Program-made: the position numbers and the translations under genes | Shown here: piece by piece, positions 46,395-56,765 of the stretch | How the letters are laid out: each line of letters starts with the position of its first letter | How positions within the stretch are numbered: position 1 is the first letter of the stretch | DNA from: Deltaproteobacteria bacterium | Lineage (GTDB): Bacteria; Desulfobacterota; Syntrophia; Syntrophales; UBA2192 | NCBI GenBank assembly: GCA_012728915.1 | Contig: JAAYEC010000075.1 | Coordinates: 16,239-80,238 of the forward strand | Direction of reading: 5' to 3' | DNA length: 64,000 nucleotides | Notes under the pieces: generated by a model | Told to the model about the DNA's origin: nothing | Seen by the model: only the letters and a program-made list of their open reading frames with translations | Databases searched by the model: none

Positions 46395-47807
46395 ATGCGG
46401 AACGGGTATCGCAGAGACCTGATGAAGAGGAAAGTCGGGCGGATCCACTTCGTGGGGATCGGGGGGATCGGCATGAGCGGGATCGCCGAGGTGCTTCTCA
46501 ACCTGGGCTACTCCGTGAGCGGCTCCGACCTGATGGAGTCGGACACGACGCAGCGGCTCTCCACCCTGGGGGCCCGCATCCACTACGGCCACCGGGAGTC
46601 GAACCTCGAGACGGCCGACGTGGTCGTGACCTCCACGGCCGTCAAGGCAGACAACCCCGAGGTCCGGGAGGCCCACCGCCGCAACATCCCCGTCATCCCC
46701 CGCGCCGAGATGCTGGCGGAGCTTCTCAAGATGAAGCTCTCCGTCGCCGTCTCGGGCATGCACGGCAAGACGACGACGACCTCCATGGTCTCCACGATCC
46801 TCGCCCACGGGGGGCTCGACCCCACGATGGTCATCGGCGGCAAGCTCTCCTCGATCGGCAGCAACGCGCGCCTGGGCGACGGGGAGGTCATCGTGGCCGA
46901 GGCCGAAGAGAGCGACGGCTCCTTCCTGAAGCTCTCCCCCACGATCGCTGTCGTCACCAACATCGACCGCGAGCACCTGGACTACTACCGGGACATCGAC
47001 GACATCAAGGAGGCCTTCGTCCGCTTCGCCAACATGGTGCCCTTCTACGGGGTGACGATCCTGTGCGTCGATGACGCCCACGTCCGGGAGATCTTCCCGC
47101 GGATCAAGCGGCGCACGATCACCTACGGGCTTTCCGACGGGGCCGACTACCGGGCGAAGAACATCTCCCTCGAGGGCCCCGAGTCGCGCTACACGCTCTA
47201 CCACAAGGGGGTGCGCCTGGGTGAGATCACGCTGCGCGTGCCGGGACTCTTCAACGTACTCAACTCCATGGCGGCCTTCGCCGTGGCGCGGGAGCTCGAC
47301 ATGGAGGTCGACGTGGCCCGCGCGGGGCTGAACGCCTACCGCGGCGTGCAGCGGCGCCTCGAGGTGAAGGGCGAGGCCAACGGCGTCACGGTCGTCGACG
47401 ACTACGGCCATCACCCCACGGAGATCCTGGCCACGCTGAAGGCCGCGCGGCAGCTCTGGAAGGGGCGCCTCATCGTCGTCTTCCAGCCGCACCGCTACAC
47501 GCGCACGCGGGCCCTGTACAAGGAGTTCCTCACGTGCTTTCCCGACGCGGACGAACTGGTCCTGATGGACATCTACCCCGCGAGCGAGACGCCCATCGAG
47601 GGGGTGACGTCGTTCAACCTCTTCAAGGGAATCGAGGCCGTGGGCCACCGCAGTGTGCGGCACATCCCGTCGGCCGACGGGATCGTGAGCCACCTTCTCG
47701 AGATCGCCCGGCCCGGCGACGTGATCATCACCCAGGGCGCGGGCAACGTCTGGAGGGTGGGGATGGAGTTTCTGAGAAAGGCAAAGGAGGAGAAGGCAGA
47801 CCGCTGA
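46395..47807 (+). CDS. murC: UDP-N-acetylmuramate:L-alanine ligase
   Basis: 470 aa from ATG 46395; an internal ATG nine codons later is possible. '[20 protein letters not shown]' (UDP-binding Rossmann), P-loop '[20 protein letters not shown]', '[20 protein letters not shown]', '[20 protein letters not shown]' and '[16 protein letters not shown]'. Adds the first stem-peptide residue. The Lys/Glu-rich C-terminus ('[10 protein letters not shown]') is encoded by AAGGC-like sequence. Confidence 0.95.
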   Translation: MRNGYRRDLMKRKVGRIHFVGIGGIGMSGIAEVLLNLGYSVSGSDLMESDTTQRLSTLGARIHYGHRESNLETADVVVTSTAVKADNPEVREAHRRNIPVIPRAEMLAELLKMKLSVAVSGMHGKTTTTSMVSTILAHGGLDPTMVIGGKLSSIGSNARLGDGEVIVAEAEESDGSFLKLSPTIAVVTNIDREHLDYYRDIDDIKEAFVRFANMVPFYGVTILCVDDAHVREIFPRIKRRTITYGLSDGADYRAKNISLEGPESRYTLYHKGVRLGEITLRVPGLFNVLNSMAAFAVARELDMEVDVARAGLNAYRGVQRRLEVKGEANGVTVVDDYGHHPTEILATLKAARQLWKGRLIVVFQPHRYTRTRALYKEFLTCFPDADELVLMDIYPASETPIEGVTSFNLFKGIEAVGHRSVRHIPSADGIVSHLLEIARPGDVIITQGAGNVWRVGMEFLRKAKEEKADR

Positions 47808-47861
47808 GGCGGGCGGGGCGACCCCTCCGCGCCGTCCCCCCGGCGGCTGCCGTCCCTTTCT

Positions 47862-47950
47862 GAAAGGACAGAAGGTAAGAGGGTAAGACGGTTTGAGGGT
47901 AAGAAAAAGATGTTCTCGATTTCTTTCTTACCTTCTCACCTTCTCAACCT
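47862..47950 (+). repeat. GGTAAGA-type degenerate repeats with an inverted arm between murC and murB
   Basis: GGACAGAAGGTAAGAGGGTA, AGACGGTTTGAGGGTAAG, then a complementary stretch CTTACCTTCTCACCTTCTCA. GGTAAGAAA and TTTCTTACC form inverted arms (47898-47936), so a hairpin is possible. It occupies most of the 180-bp gap. Confidence 0.55.
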
Positions 47951-47987
47951 CTCCCCTTCGCGAGATAGAAGAGGCAGCGCGACCGTC

Positions 47988-48908
47988 ATGCACGAGCCGG
48001 AATGGAGAAAACAGCTGAGGGAACTCGCCACGGGCACCGTGCTCTTCGACGAGCGCATGGACCGCCACACCTCCATCGGCGTGGGGGGGCCGGCCGATGC
48101 GCTCGTCGTCCCGGAAAGCACGGCCGAGTTGGGCCGGCTCGTCGCCCTGTTGCGCGCCGGGGGCATCCCCGTCTTCTTCGTAGGCAACGGAACGAACCTC
48201 ATCGTCCGCGACGGCGGGTTCCGGGGCGTCATCGTCGTCACGAAGGGCCTCCGCTCCGTCCGCCTCGAACCGCGCGGGGAAGGTCGGGCGGCCATCCACG
48301 CCGCGGCGGGCGCGGCACTGGCCGAGGTGGTCGCCCTCTCGGCCCGGGAGGGGCTCGCGGGCATGGAGTTCTGCGCCGGCATCCCCGGCAGCGTCGGCGG
48401 CGGCATCCGCATGAATGCGGGGGCGTACGGAAGCGAATTGAAGGACGTCCTCGAGTCGGTAGATCTCCTCAACGGCGGGGGGTCCTTCAGGCGCTGCACG
48501 CGTTCCGCCCTGCAGTTCGAGTACCGCCACCTCGCCCTGCCCGAAGGGGCCTGTGTCCTCGGCGGGGTGTTCGACCTCGCCCGCGGCGACCGCGGGGCCA
48601 TCGAGGGACGCATCCGGGGCATCCTGGGGACCCGGTCGGGCAAGCACCCGCTTCAGCACCGCAGCGCCGGCTCCGTCTTCAAGAACCCCCGGGGGATGCC
48701 CGCGGGGCGGATCATCGACGAGGCGGGCCTCAAGGGGCTGACCCTCGGCGGGGCCCGGGTCTCGGAGATGCACGGCAACTTCATCGTGAACCTCGGTAGC
48801 GCCACGGCCCGGGACATCATCGGCCTCATCGGGCTCGTGCGGGAACGGGTGCGCGAAAAGACGGGAATCGATCTCGAGCCCGAAGTGAAGATCATCGGGG
48901 AGGAGTGA
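47988..48908 (+). CDS. murB: UDP-N-acetylenolpyruvoylglucosamine reductase
   Basis: 306 aa from ATG 47988, the shorter type IIa form. FAD-binding 'TSIGVGGPADALVVPESTAE', 'VFFVGNGTNLIVRDGGFRGV', 'EFCAGIPGSVGGGIRMNAGA', catalytic Ser in 'HRSAGSVFKNPRGMPAGRII' and 'EMHGNFIVNLGSATARDI'. Completes UDP-MurNAc. Followed directly by ftsQ; the ddl gene often found here is absent. Confidence 0.95.
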   Translation: MHEPEWRKQLRELATGTVLFDERMDRHTSIGVGGPADALVVPESTAELGRLVALLRAGGIPVFFVGNGTNLIVRDGGFRGVIVVTKGLRSVRLEPRGEGRAAIHAAAGAALAEVVALSAREGLAGMEFCAGIPGSVGGGIRMNAGAYGSELKDVLESVDLLNGGGSFRRCTRSALQFEYRHLALPEGACVLGGVFDLARGDRGAIEGRIRGILGTRSGKHPLQHRSAGSVFKNPRGMPAGRIIDEAGLKGLTLGGARVSEMHGNFIVNLGSATARDIIGLIGLVRERVREKTGIDLEPEVKIIGEE

Positions 48909-48909
48909 G

Positions 48910-49740
48910 TTGAGGCGATCGGTCCGTTCCACCGTCGAAACCAGGGTGAACCGGGTGCGCCGGCGATCGAGGCGGATTCTCGTCGAGATCGGCAAGACGG
49001 TGCTGCTGACGGCCTGCGTCGCCGTGGTGGCCTCGATGCTCATCTTCGCCTACAACTTCGTCATCGTGTCGCCCTACTTCCAGATGAAGGAGACACTGGT
49101 CAGGGGAACCGAGCGGCTGCAGACCGACGCCGTCGTCGAGCTCACGGGCCTCAGGCCGTCCCAGAACATCCTCATGACGAACCTGGGCGCCGTGGCCCGC
49201 AAGGTCAAGGCCAACCCCTGGGTGAAGGACGTTTCCGTGCGGCGCGACTTCCCCGACCGGCTCGTCATCGAGGTCACGGAGCGAAAGCCCGCGGCCCTCG
49301 TGGAGAGGGGCGATGGCCTGTACTTCATCGAGCGTGACGGCACGGCCTTCGAAAAAATCACAGCGGGCGAAAAGACGGACCTTCCCGTGCTCACGGGGTT
49401 CTACCGCAAGGGAGTCGAGAACCGGGAAATGATCCTCAAGTCGCTCGAACTGCTCGACTTCATGGCCTCCTACACGGAGGTCCCCGAGATCCGCCACGTC
49501 TCCGAGATCCACGGCGACGACCTCTTCGGCCTGTCGCTGTTCGCCGAGGGGCTCTGCCTGAAGCTGGGGTTCGGGGACTTCGATGCGAAGCTCAGGCGCC
49601 TCAAGCCGGTGCTGGCGGACCTGGCGAGACGGAACCTCTCGGGACACTTCATCATCGACCTCAACAACCCCGGGAAGGTGACGGTCCAGCATCGGGAGTT
49701 CCGCGTGCCGGTGAAGGTAACGGGCGGCGTGAGGGCGTGA
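48910..49740 (+). CDS. ftsQ: cell division protein FtsQ
   Basis: 276 aa with a TTG start (48910) supported by GGAGG 5-6 bases upstream. A basic cytoplasmic tail, one transmembrane helix ('TACVAVVASMLIFAYNFVIV'), a POTRA domain (about 58-130, 'KETLVRGTERLQTDAVVELT') and the FtsQ beta domain ('VSVRRDFPDRLVIEVTERKP'). Scaffolds FtsB/FtsL at the septum. Followed by a GGGTAAG-type repeat in the 108-bp gap before ftsA. Confidence 0.9.
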   Translation: MRRSVRSTVETRVNRVRRRSRRILVEIGKTVLLTACVAVVASMLIFAYNFVIVSPYFQMKETLVRGTERLQTDAVVELTGLRPSQNILMTNLGAVARKVKANPWVKDVSVRRDFPDRLVIEVTERKPAALVERGDGLYFIERDGTAFEKITAGEKTDLPVLTGFYRKGVENREMILKSLELLDFMASYTEVPEIRHVSEIHGDDLFGLSLFAEGLCLKLGFGDFDAKLRRLKPVLADLARRNLSGHFIIDLNNPGKVTVQHREFRVPVKVTGGVRA

Positions 49741-49848
49741 CGGAGAAGAGGGCGAGACGGTGAGAGGGTAAGAACGTTGGAGAACGGCACGGCGGGCGGA
49801 TAGCGCGGCACGGTCCACCCGGGGGCCGGCAGTCACAGGAGTGAAGGA
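49741..49848 (+). repeat. ftsQ-ftsA gap with GAGAGGGTAAGA-type repeats
   Basis: Directly after the ftsQ TGA: CGGAGAAGAGGGCGAGACGG then TGAGAGGGTAAGAACG. Same family as the murC-murB array. No promoter was recognised. Confidence 0.45.
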
Positions 49849-51072
49849 ATGGCGAAGAAGATCAACATCGTGACGGGGCTCGACATCGGGACGACGAAGG
49901 TGACCGCCGTTGTGGCCGAACTGACCAACACCGGCATCGACATCATCGGGCTGGGCTCCCACCCCACGGAAGGGCTTCGCAAGGGGGTCGTCGTCAACAT
50001 CGACAGCACCGTCGAGTCGATCAGGAAGGCCGTCGAGGAGGCCGAGTTCATGTCCGGGGTCGAGATCAGCAGCGTGTTCACCGGGATCTCCGGCAGCCAC
50101 ATCAAGGGCATGAACAGCCACGGCATTGTGGCCGTCCAGGGCCGCGAGGTCGAGGAGGCGGACGTGCGGCGCGCCATCGATGCCGCCCGGGCCATCAGCA
50201 TTCCGCTGGACCGCGAGATCCTTCACGTCCTGCCCCAGCACTACATTGTCGACGAGCAGGAGGGGGTCAAGAACCCCGTGGGAATGGCCGGGGTGAGGCT
50301 CGAGGCAAAGGTCCACGTCGTGACGGGAGCCACGGCCTCGACGCAGAACATCGTCAAGAGCGTAAACCGCGTGGGCCTTGACATCGACGAGATCGTCCTG
50401 GAGCAGCTCGCCACGGCCGAGGCGGTGCTCTCGGCCGACGAGAAGGAGCTCGGCGTCGCCCTTGTCGACATCGGCGGCGGCACGACGGACATCGCCGTCT
50501 ACCGCGAGGGCAGCATCAAGCACACGGCGATCCTTCCCATCGGCGGTCACTACCTGACCAACGACATCTCCATCGGGCTGCGCACCCCCGTCACCGAGGC
50601 GGAAAAGATGAAGATCAAGTTCGGCTGCGCCAATACCTTCATGATCCCCCAGAGCGAAACCATCGAGGTGCCCAGCGTGGGAGGCCGGGAGGCCCGAAAG
50701 GTGTCGCGACAGATCCTGGGCGAGATCATCGAGCCGCGCATGGAGGAGATCTTTTCGCTCGTCAACAAGGAATTCGTGAAGGCGGGCTGCGAGGACCGGC
50801 TCACGGCGGGAATCGTGATCACGGGCGGCACCGCCCTGCTTTCGGGGATCGCGGAGCTCGCCGAGCGGATCTTCCAGATGCCCGTGCGGAAGGGCTTTCC
50901 CATGGGGGTCAGCGGTCTGACGGACATCATCAACAGCCCCCTGCACGCCACGGCCGCGGGGCTCGTGGTTTACGGCAGCAGGAGGGTCGCGCGCCGGGGC
51001 ACCCGGGGCGGCGGCGGGTGGTGGGGACGGTCCTCGAAGAAAATCAAGAAGTGGTTTTCCGAATTCTTCTAA
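49849..51072 (+). CDS. ftsA: cell division actin-like protein FtsA
   Basis: 407 aa. Actin-fold ATPase: '[20 protein letters not shown]' (phosphate 1), '[20 protein letters not shown]' (phosphate 2) and '[20 protein letters not shown]' (adenosine). The SHS2 insertion is present. The C-terminal '[16 protein letters not shown]' is the amphipathic membrane-targeting helix. Tethers FtsZ to the membrane. 14 bp before ftsZ. Confidence 0.96.
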   Translation: MAKKINIVTGLDIGTTKVTAVVAELTNTGIDIIGLGSHPTEGLRKGVVVNIDSTVESIRKAVEEAEFMSGVEISSVFTGISGSHIKGMNSHGIVAVQGREVEEADVRRAIDAARAISIPLDREILHVLPQHYIVDEQEGVKNPVGMAGVRLEAKVHVVTGATASTQNIVKSVNRVGLDIDEIVLEQLATAEAVLSADEKELGVALVDIGGGTTDIAVYREGSIKHTAILPIGGHYLTNDISIGLRTPVTEAEKMKIKFGCANTFMIPQSETIEVPSVGGREARKVSRQILGEIIEPRMEEIFSLVNKEFVKAGCEDRLTAGIVITGGTALLSGIAELAERIFQMPVRKGFPMGVSGLTDIINSPLHATAAGLVVYGSRRVARRGTRGGGGWWGRSSKKIKKWFSEFF

Positions 51073-51086
51073 CGGGAGGAAGACGT

Positions 51087-52250
<1,164 letters not shown>

Positions 52251-52251
52251 C

Positions 52252-53946
52252 ATGGCCGGGAGGCACAGACAGGGCAGGCCCTCCCTCCTTTCGAAAGAAG
52301 AAGGCTGTGTGACGGCGCCCTGGCGGCAACGGCTCCGCATCGCGCTGGCCTACCCGAACCGTTACCGGGCGGGCATGTCGAACCTGGGCTTCCAGGCGCT
52401 CTATGCCCTGTTCAATGCCACCCCCTCTTTTCTCTGCGAGAGAGTCTTCCTTCCGGCCCCCGGGGTCGAAGAGAGCTTCCCCCCGGGGTCGACTCCCCTT
52501 ACGAGCCTCGAGTCGGGACGCCCGTTGGGCGACTTCGACCTGGTCGCCTTCTCCGTCTCCTTCGAGAACGACTACCCGAACATCCTCGCCATGCTCGGGA
52601 TGGGACGCATCCCGCTCGCCGCCGCCGACCGCGGCGAACGGGACCCCCTCGTCATCGGGGGCGGCATCTCCGTGATCCTCAACCCGGAGCCGCTTGCCCC
52701 CTTCTTCGACCTGTTCCTCCTGGGGGAAGCCGAGGATATGGTCCCCGAGTTCCTCGAGCGCTACAGGTCCCTCCAGGCCGCCGGGGCGGCCCGCGGGGCG
52801 CTCCTCGCCGACATCCAGCGCAGCGTCGAGGGCGCCTATGTGCCTCGATGCTACGGCGTCGGCTACGGGGCCGGACAGCGCATCGACTCCTTCCGGCCCG
52901 TCGACCCGGCATTCCCGGCAAGAATCCGCGTGCGGCAGGCCGGGCAGATCGATGCGTTCCGGACCTGCCAGGTCATCACCACGCCGGAGACGGAATTCGC
53001 CGACCTGTTCCTCGTCGAGGTGAGCCGGGGCTGTGCCAGGGGGTGCCGGTTCTGCCCCGCGGGGTTCGCGTACCGGCCGGCCCGCTTCCGCAGGCCCGCG
53101 GCCCTGGAGGGTCCCTTCGAGGAGGGACTCCGCAGGAAAGGGCGCATCGGCCTGCTCGGCACGGCCGTCTCCGATCACCCCCGGCTCACCGAGCTGTGTC
53201 GCAGGATCCTCGAGACCGGCGGCGGTTTCTCCATCGGATCGCTCCGGATCGACCGGATCACGGGCGAGTTGGCGGGGCTTCTTGCCGCCGCGGGAGTGGA
53301 GACGGTGTCGCTTGCTCCCGAGGCCGGCACCCAGCGGCTGCGCGACGTCATCCGCAAGGGGGTCACGGAGGAACAGATCTTCCGGGCCGTGGAGAACCTG
53401 ATCGGACAGGGCATCGTGAACCTTCGGCTCTACTTCATGGTCGGGCTCCCCACGGAAGAGGAGGAGGACATCGACGCCATCGCGGACCTCGTCCGCCGGA
53501 TCGGACACCATGCCGTCAAGACCACGAAGGGCACCCGCCGCTTCCGCCGTCTGACCCTGAGCGTCAACCAGTTCATCCCCAAGCCTGCCACTCCCTTCCA
53601 GTGGCTGCCGCTGGCCGACACGGGACTCGTCCGGAGGCGGATCGAAGCGATCAAGCGGGCCCTCGGGAAGGAGCGCGCCGTGAACGTCATTCACGACCTT
53701 CCCAAGTGGAACTATGTCCAGGCGCTGCTGTCGCTGGGCGACCGGCGCGTGGGCGAGATCCTGCTTGCGGTCCACGCAAACGGCGGAAACTGGCCCCAGG
53801 CCCTCAAGGCCGTCAACGTCAACGCCGACTACTACGTCTACCGCGAGAAGGAGCCCGGCGAGATTCTTCCCTGGGACTTCATCGACCGCGGGGTGAGCCG
53901 GGAGTGTCTCCTCGAGGAGTACAGGAAGGCGATGTTCCGCGGTTGA
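52252..53946 (+). CDS. B12-binding-domain radical SAM protein (TIGR03960-like)
   Basis: 564 aa. An N-terminal B12-binding-like Rossmann region ('LAYPNRYRAGMSNLGFQALY', 'LVAFSVSFENDYPNILAMLG') precedes the radical-SAM barrel with the [4Fe-4S] motif 'EVSRGCARGCRFCPAGFAYR' (CxxxCxxC). Then 'VSLAPEAGTQRLRDVIRKG' and 'LYFMVGLPTEEEEDIDAIAD'. The reaction of this family is not established; homologues often adjoin a DUF2344 or RNase G gene, which is not seen here. One base after ftsZ, so probably co-transcribed. Confidence 0.85.
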   Translation: MAGRHRQGRPSLLSKEEGCVTAPWRQRLRIALAYPNRYRAGMSNLGFQALYALFNATPSFLCERVFLPAPGVEESFPPGSTPLTSLESGRPLGDFDLVAFSVSFENDYPNILAMLGMGRIPLAAADRGERDPLVIGGGISVILNPEPLAPFFDLFLLGEAEDMVPEFLERYRSLQAAGAARGALLADIQRSVEGAYVPRCYGVGYGAGQRIDSFRPVDPAFPARIRVRQAGQIDAFRTCQVITTPETEFADLFLVEVSRGCARGCRFCPAGFAYRPARFRRPAALEGPFEEGLRRKGRIGLLGTAVSDHPRLTELCRRILETGGGFSIGSLRIDRITGELAGLLAAAGVETVSLAPEAGTQRLRDVIRKGVTEEQIFRAVENLIGQGIVNLRLYFMVGLPTEEEEDIDAIADLVRRIGHHAVKTTKGTRRFRRLTLSVNQFIPKPATPFQWLPLADTGLVRRRIEAIKRALGKERAVNVIHDLPKWNYVQALLSLGDRRVGEILLAVHANGGNWPQALKAVNVNADYYVYREKEPGEILPWDFIDRGVSRECLLEEYRKAMFRG

Positions 53947-53972
53947 CGGGGGCTCGCGTCCGGACGTATAGT
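53943..53972 (+). promoter_or_regulatory. promoter of the cyclotransferase-like gene
   Basis: TTGACG (53943-53948) overlapping the preceding stop codon, an 18-base spacer, TATAGT (53967-53972). Confidence 0.6.
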
Positions 53973-54002
53973 ACATACGCATTCCGCATGAAGGGAAAAA
54001 CC

Positions 54003-54896
54003 ATGGACAAATCCCCTCTCTATTTTGCCTACTCGTCCGACATCAACGAGAAGAGCCTCGTCAAGTGGTGCGAGAAGAACGGGTACGACTACCCGATGAA
54101 GGCCAAGGTGGCCAACGCCTGGCTGCCCGACCATGAGCTCATCTTCAACTACCGCGAGAGGGAGAACCGGGGGCGGGTCACGAACCTCCGGCGCCGTTTT
54201 GGCCAGGCCGTGCCGGGCGTGCTCTTCGAGGTCAAGCCCGGCGGCTGGAAGGCCATCGAGGCCAAGAAACTCGTGCCCCGGTGCTACCGGCCTTTCGACG
54301 CGATCGTGCTGACCGAGGACGGCCGGCAGAGGGAGGCCGTTGCCTACCGGGTCTTTGCAGACCGCATTGCCGGGACCTTCTACCCGCCGCGCCTGGACTA
54401 TGCGGCAGCCCTGCGGGACGGACTGCTCGCCCACGGTCTTGATGACCGGATGCTCGCGGCCGTCGCCGCCGGGCGGGAGGCCCCCTGGAGCATCGACCAC
54501 ATCTTCGTCTACGGCACGCTCATGAAGGGCTTTGCGCGGCACCACCTGCTCGAGGCCTGGGCTCACCCCATGACCCGGCAGGAAGCCCGGGCGCCCGGGA
54601 TCCTTTTCGACTCCCGAAAGGGCTACCCATGCCTGATCCCGGCCAGGGGGGAGGGACGGGTCGTGAAGGGGGAGCTCTACCGTCTCCAGGACAACCGCCA
54701 GGCCTTCGAGATGCTCGACATCGTCGAGGACTTCCGGGGATACGGCGACGCCCGATCCGAATTCCGCCGGGCCATCGTTCGCGCGGAAGCGGGAGGGACA
54801 AGCCTGCCGGCCTGGGCCTACCTATACGGCAAGCCGACGGCAACGTTCGATATCATCGAGTCCGGAGACTGGAAGAACAGGCCTTTCCTGGCTTGA
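54003..54896 (+). CDS. two-domain gamma-glutamylcyclotransferase-like protein
   Basis: 297 aa from ATG 54003 (AAGGG 8 bases upstream; ATG 53988 is an alternative). It looks like two GGCT folds in tandem. Domain 1 (about 1-125) begins 'LYFAYSSDINEKSLVKWCEK' and contains 'RRRFGQAVPGVLFEVKPGGW'. Domain 2 (about 160-297) begins 'DHIFVYGTLMKGFARHHLLE' and contains 'GELYRLQDNRQAFEMLDIVE'. GGCT/AIG2-like enzymes cyclise gamma-glutamyl amines to 5-oxoproline. In domain 1 the YGS motif reads YSS, and the expected catalytic Glu context is unclear. Substrate unknown. Confidence 0.8.
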   Translation: MDKSPLYFAYSSDINEKSLVKWCEKNGYDYPMKAKVANAWLPDHELIFNYRERENRGRVTNLRRRFGQAVPGVLFEVKPGGWKAIEAKKLVPRCYRPFDAIVLTEDGRQREAVAYRVFADRIAGTFYPPRLDYAAALRDGLLAHGLDDRMLAAVAAGREAPWSIDHIFVYGTLMKGFARHHLLEAWAHPMTRQEARAPGILFDSRKGYPCLIPARGEGRVVKGELYRLQDNRQAFEMLDIVEDFRGYGDARSEFRRAIVRAEAGGTSLPAWAYLYGKPTATFDIIESGDWKNRPFLA

Positions 54897-54987
54897 GGAT
54901 GCCCCGGGAAAGGAAGCGGGGTGCGGGACCCGGCGGCGGGCCCCTCTGACTTCGGCGGATGCGAAAAACCCGCCGGACAGGTAAACC

Positions 54988-55027
54988 GGAACACCCCGCC
55001 GGGGGCAAACCCCGGCCGGGGTGTTCC
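54988..55027. terminator. bidirectional terminator-like hairpin
   Basis: GGAACACCCCG (54988-54998) / CGGGGTGTTCC (55017-55027) with a nested CCGGGG/CCCCGG stem. It lies between the converging cyclotransferase gene and the minus-strand small membrane gene. T-runs are weak on both sides. Confidence 0.65.
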
Positions 55028-55059
55028 TTCAAAGCTTCATGGTGCCCTGGAGAGGCGGA

Positions 55060-55242
55060 TTACGTTTCCTGGAACCGATACCAGAGGAAGACCGCGCCGC
55101 AGAACAGGACAAAGGCCAACATGGGATGGCCGACGAACTCGTCGAGCTTGCCAAAGGCTGCCCCAATGCAGATCAGGATCACGGAGACAACAAAGAGAAG
55201 TTCGACGAGAACCTTCACGGGAGACGGATACTGGCTGTTCAT
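55060..55242 (-). CDS. small hypothetical membrane protein (60 aa)
   Basis: 60 aa with GGGAGG 6 bases before the ATG and a promoter-like pair further upstream. Two predicted transmembrane helices, 'VLVELLFVVSVILICIGAAF' and 'PMLAFVLFCGAVFLWY', are joined by a short acidic/basic loop (GKLDEFVGH). No family recognised. Single gene on the minus strand between the cyclotransferase-like gene and ftsB, ending at a shared terminator hairpin. Confidence 0.7.
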   Translation of the reverse strand: MNSQYPSPVKVLVELLFVVSVILICIGAAFGKLDEFVGHPMLAFVLFCGAVFLWYRFQET

Positions 55243-55262
55243 AGCGCACCTCCCTGTGTCGT

Positions 55263-55291
55263 AGTATCTCTTCTGTCCTTTGCATTTGCAA
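55263..55291 (-). promoter_or_regulatory. promoter of the small membrane protein gene
   Basis: Minus strand TTGCAA (55291-55286), a 17-base spacer, GATACT (55268-55263). Confidence 0.45.
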
Positions 55292-55734
55292 GAACGATGC
55301 CCTCTTCTCCACTTGATTCTTTTTTCTTGTTCCCTCTGTGATCTGCCCCGGCACAGGCACTCCCGCCTGTACGTCCCGCCCGTTCACCCGGATCGAACCG
55401 TTCCGGAACGACTCATGAAAAAGTATGAAATGCACTTTTCCATTTCGCACTACTACAAATAATGTAGTCCGATCTTCATCGCCTGTAAATACCCCGCTGA
55501 AAAATGCCCCATTCCGCACGGTCGCATCGAGCCGGATGCCGGCGCCGGATCAGCTGCGGCAGAAATCCTGCGTCAGGAACAACGACGAGACAGGGGGAAG
55601 TGTCCCCTGCAGCGGATGGAGCCTACTGCGCCGTATTTCTTGTCTATTTATCACGATTCTTGCATGCGCTCTCCAACGGTGCGGTGCCATTATGCGCCCG
55701 AATCGGGTAGCCTGAACGGGTTGCCGGGGTGGGA
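55292..55734. other. AT-richer non-coding gap with a 17-bp palindrome
   Basis: About 440 bp, less GC-rich than its surroundings. It contains a palindrome ACTACA-aataa-TGTAGT (55452-55468), which looks like a regulator site. No ftsB promoter was clearly identified; TTTATCACGATTCTTGCATG near 55650 resembles a sigma-54 site but lacks the GG of the -24 element. The open frames present lack ribosome sites. Confidence 0.4.
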
Positions 55735-56094
55735 ATGCGAATCGGTCGTTACCTGCTTCTGATCATCCTCTTCGTCGGCTTCTTCATCGTCTTCGGAAAC
55801 CGGGGGCTGCTGGACAACCAGCGCCTGAAGGACAAACTCGCCGATCTGCGGGCCGAGAATGCCCGGCTCGAGGCGGTGAACAACGGCCTGAAGCGCGAGG
55901 CGGTCCTCGTCCGCGAGGAGTCGAGGTACATCGAATCCGTCGCCCGGCAGGAACTCGGCATGGTGAAGCAGGGGGATCTTGTCTACCGGTTCATGGAGCC
56001 GGCGGGAAAGAAGGATGAGCCGTCGCCGGACGGCGACAAGCCGTCCAGCAAAGCCGGAAACGGGTCTGCCGTCCTTCCGGGTTCGCCGATTTAG
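55735..56094 (+). CDS. ftsB: FtsB/DivIC-family septum formation initiator
   Basis: 119 aa from ATG 55735; a GTG two codons upstream is also possible. A short N-terminus, one transmembrane helix ('YLLLIILFVGFFIVFGN'), a coiled coil ('LKDKLADLRAENARLEAVNN') and the family end 'ESRYIESVARQELGMVKQGD', followed by a Pro/Ser/Lys-rich tail. Works with FtsL and FtsQ at the septum. Encoded apart from the dcw cluster, as in many proteobacteria. Confidence 0.85.
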   Translation: MRIGRYLLLIILFVGFFIVFGNRGLLDNQRLKDKLADLRAENARLEAVNNGLKREAVLVREESRYIESVARQELGMVKQGDLVYRFMEPAGKKDEPSPDGDKPSSKAGNGSAVLPGSPI

Positions 56095-56422
56095 TCCGTT
56101 TCCAGGGCCCAGCAAGACATTCATGTCCCCTTTCGCCCCGTGCGCCCAACCCCGCCTTCAGACCTCTTTCGCTTCGTCGACGACCTCCCGTCGGCAAGCC
56201 CGTCCCCCGGCCCGGGAAAAAAAACCGGAGGCAATCGGTCTCTCCTGCAGGGTCACCCCGCCGGTTGCCCCCGGTCGATGGTTCAGGAAAAGCCTCCCGG
56301 GGCCGCCCAGGCGGCTGGACCGCGCGGCTTGACGATCGCCGGAGGCAATTTTTCGTTGAAGTTCGTCCTCATCGAGACTATGATGAACGCAACGCAGGAA
56401 ATCCGAGAGAGGAGGCGTGGAC
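56095..56422. other. non-coding gap; only a promoter recognised
   Basis: 328 bp between ftsB and the ABM gene. Apart from the promoter at 56356-56384 I see no gene, clear terminator or repeat. Confidence 0.45.
56356..56384 (+). promoter_or_regulatory. sigma-70 promoter of the ABM-MBL gene pair
   Basis: TTGAAG (56356-56361), a 17-base spacer, TATGAT (56379-56384); start near 56391, about 32 bases before the ATG. Confidence 0.65.
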
Positions 56423-56755
56423 ATGCTCGTAAAAGTGCTGATCAAACGCAAGGTCAAGCAGGAAAAGGAAGCGGCTCTTCTGGATCTCATTACACAACTG
56501 CGGACACTGGCATCGAAGCAGCCGGGCTACATCTCCGGCGAGACGCTGCGCAGTGCGGACAACCCCGAGGAGTATCTCGTTATCAGCACCTGGCAGGCAG
56601 TGGACGACTGGAAGAAGTGGTTCAAGAGCAAGCAGCGCGCGTCGCTCCAGGACAAGATCGACGAGATCCTGGGCAAGAAAACAGCCTACGAGGTTTATCA
56701 GTACCCCGAAAAATCGGTCTCGCTCCGCAAATTCAAGGGCTACGAGGGCGGCTGA
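56423..56755 (+). CDS. ABM-domain (antibiotic biosynthesis monooxygenase-like) protein
   Basis: 110 aa from ATG 56423, chosen because GGAGG lies 7 bases upstream. Dimeric alpha/beta ferredoxin-like fold of the ABM family: 'LLDLITQLRTLASKQPGYIS', 'EYLVISTWQAVDDWKKWFKS' and a C-terminal 'YEVYQYPEKSV'. Family members include monooxygenases, haem-degrading enzymes and stress proteins; no haem-binding Asn/His signature was identified. Probably co-transcribed with the MBL-fold gene 10 bp downstream. Confidence 0.8.
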   Translation: MLVKVLIKRKVKQEKEAALLDLITQLRTLASKQPGYISGETLRSADNPEEYLVISTWQAVDDWKKWFKSKQRASLQDKIDEILGKKTAYEVYQYPEKSVSLRKFKGYEGG

Positions 56756-56765
56756 TTCCGCGGCC

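Noticed and set aside
55037..55519. 160-codon minus-strand frame overlapping the small membrane protein gene
   Set aside because: The GTG start has no ribosome site, and the second half is the out-of-frame shadow of the 60-residue gene, which has GGGAGG and a promoter.
55640..55665. Sigma-54 promoter before ftsB (TTATCACGATTCTTGCATG)
   Set aside because: The essential GG of the -24 element is AT here, so recognition by RpoN is unlikely.
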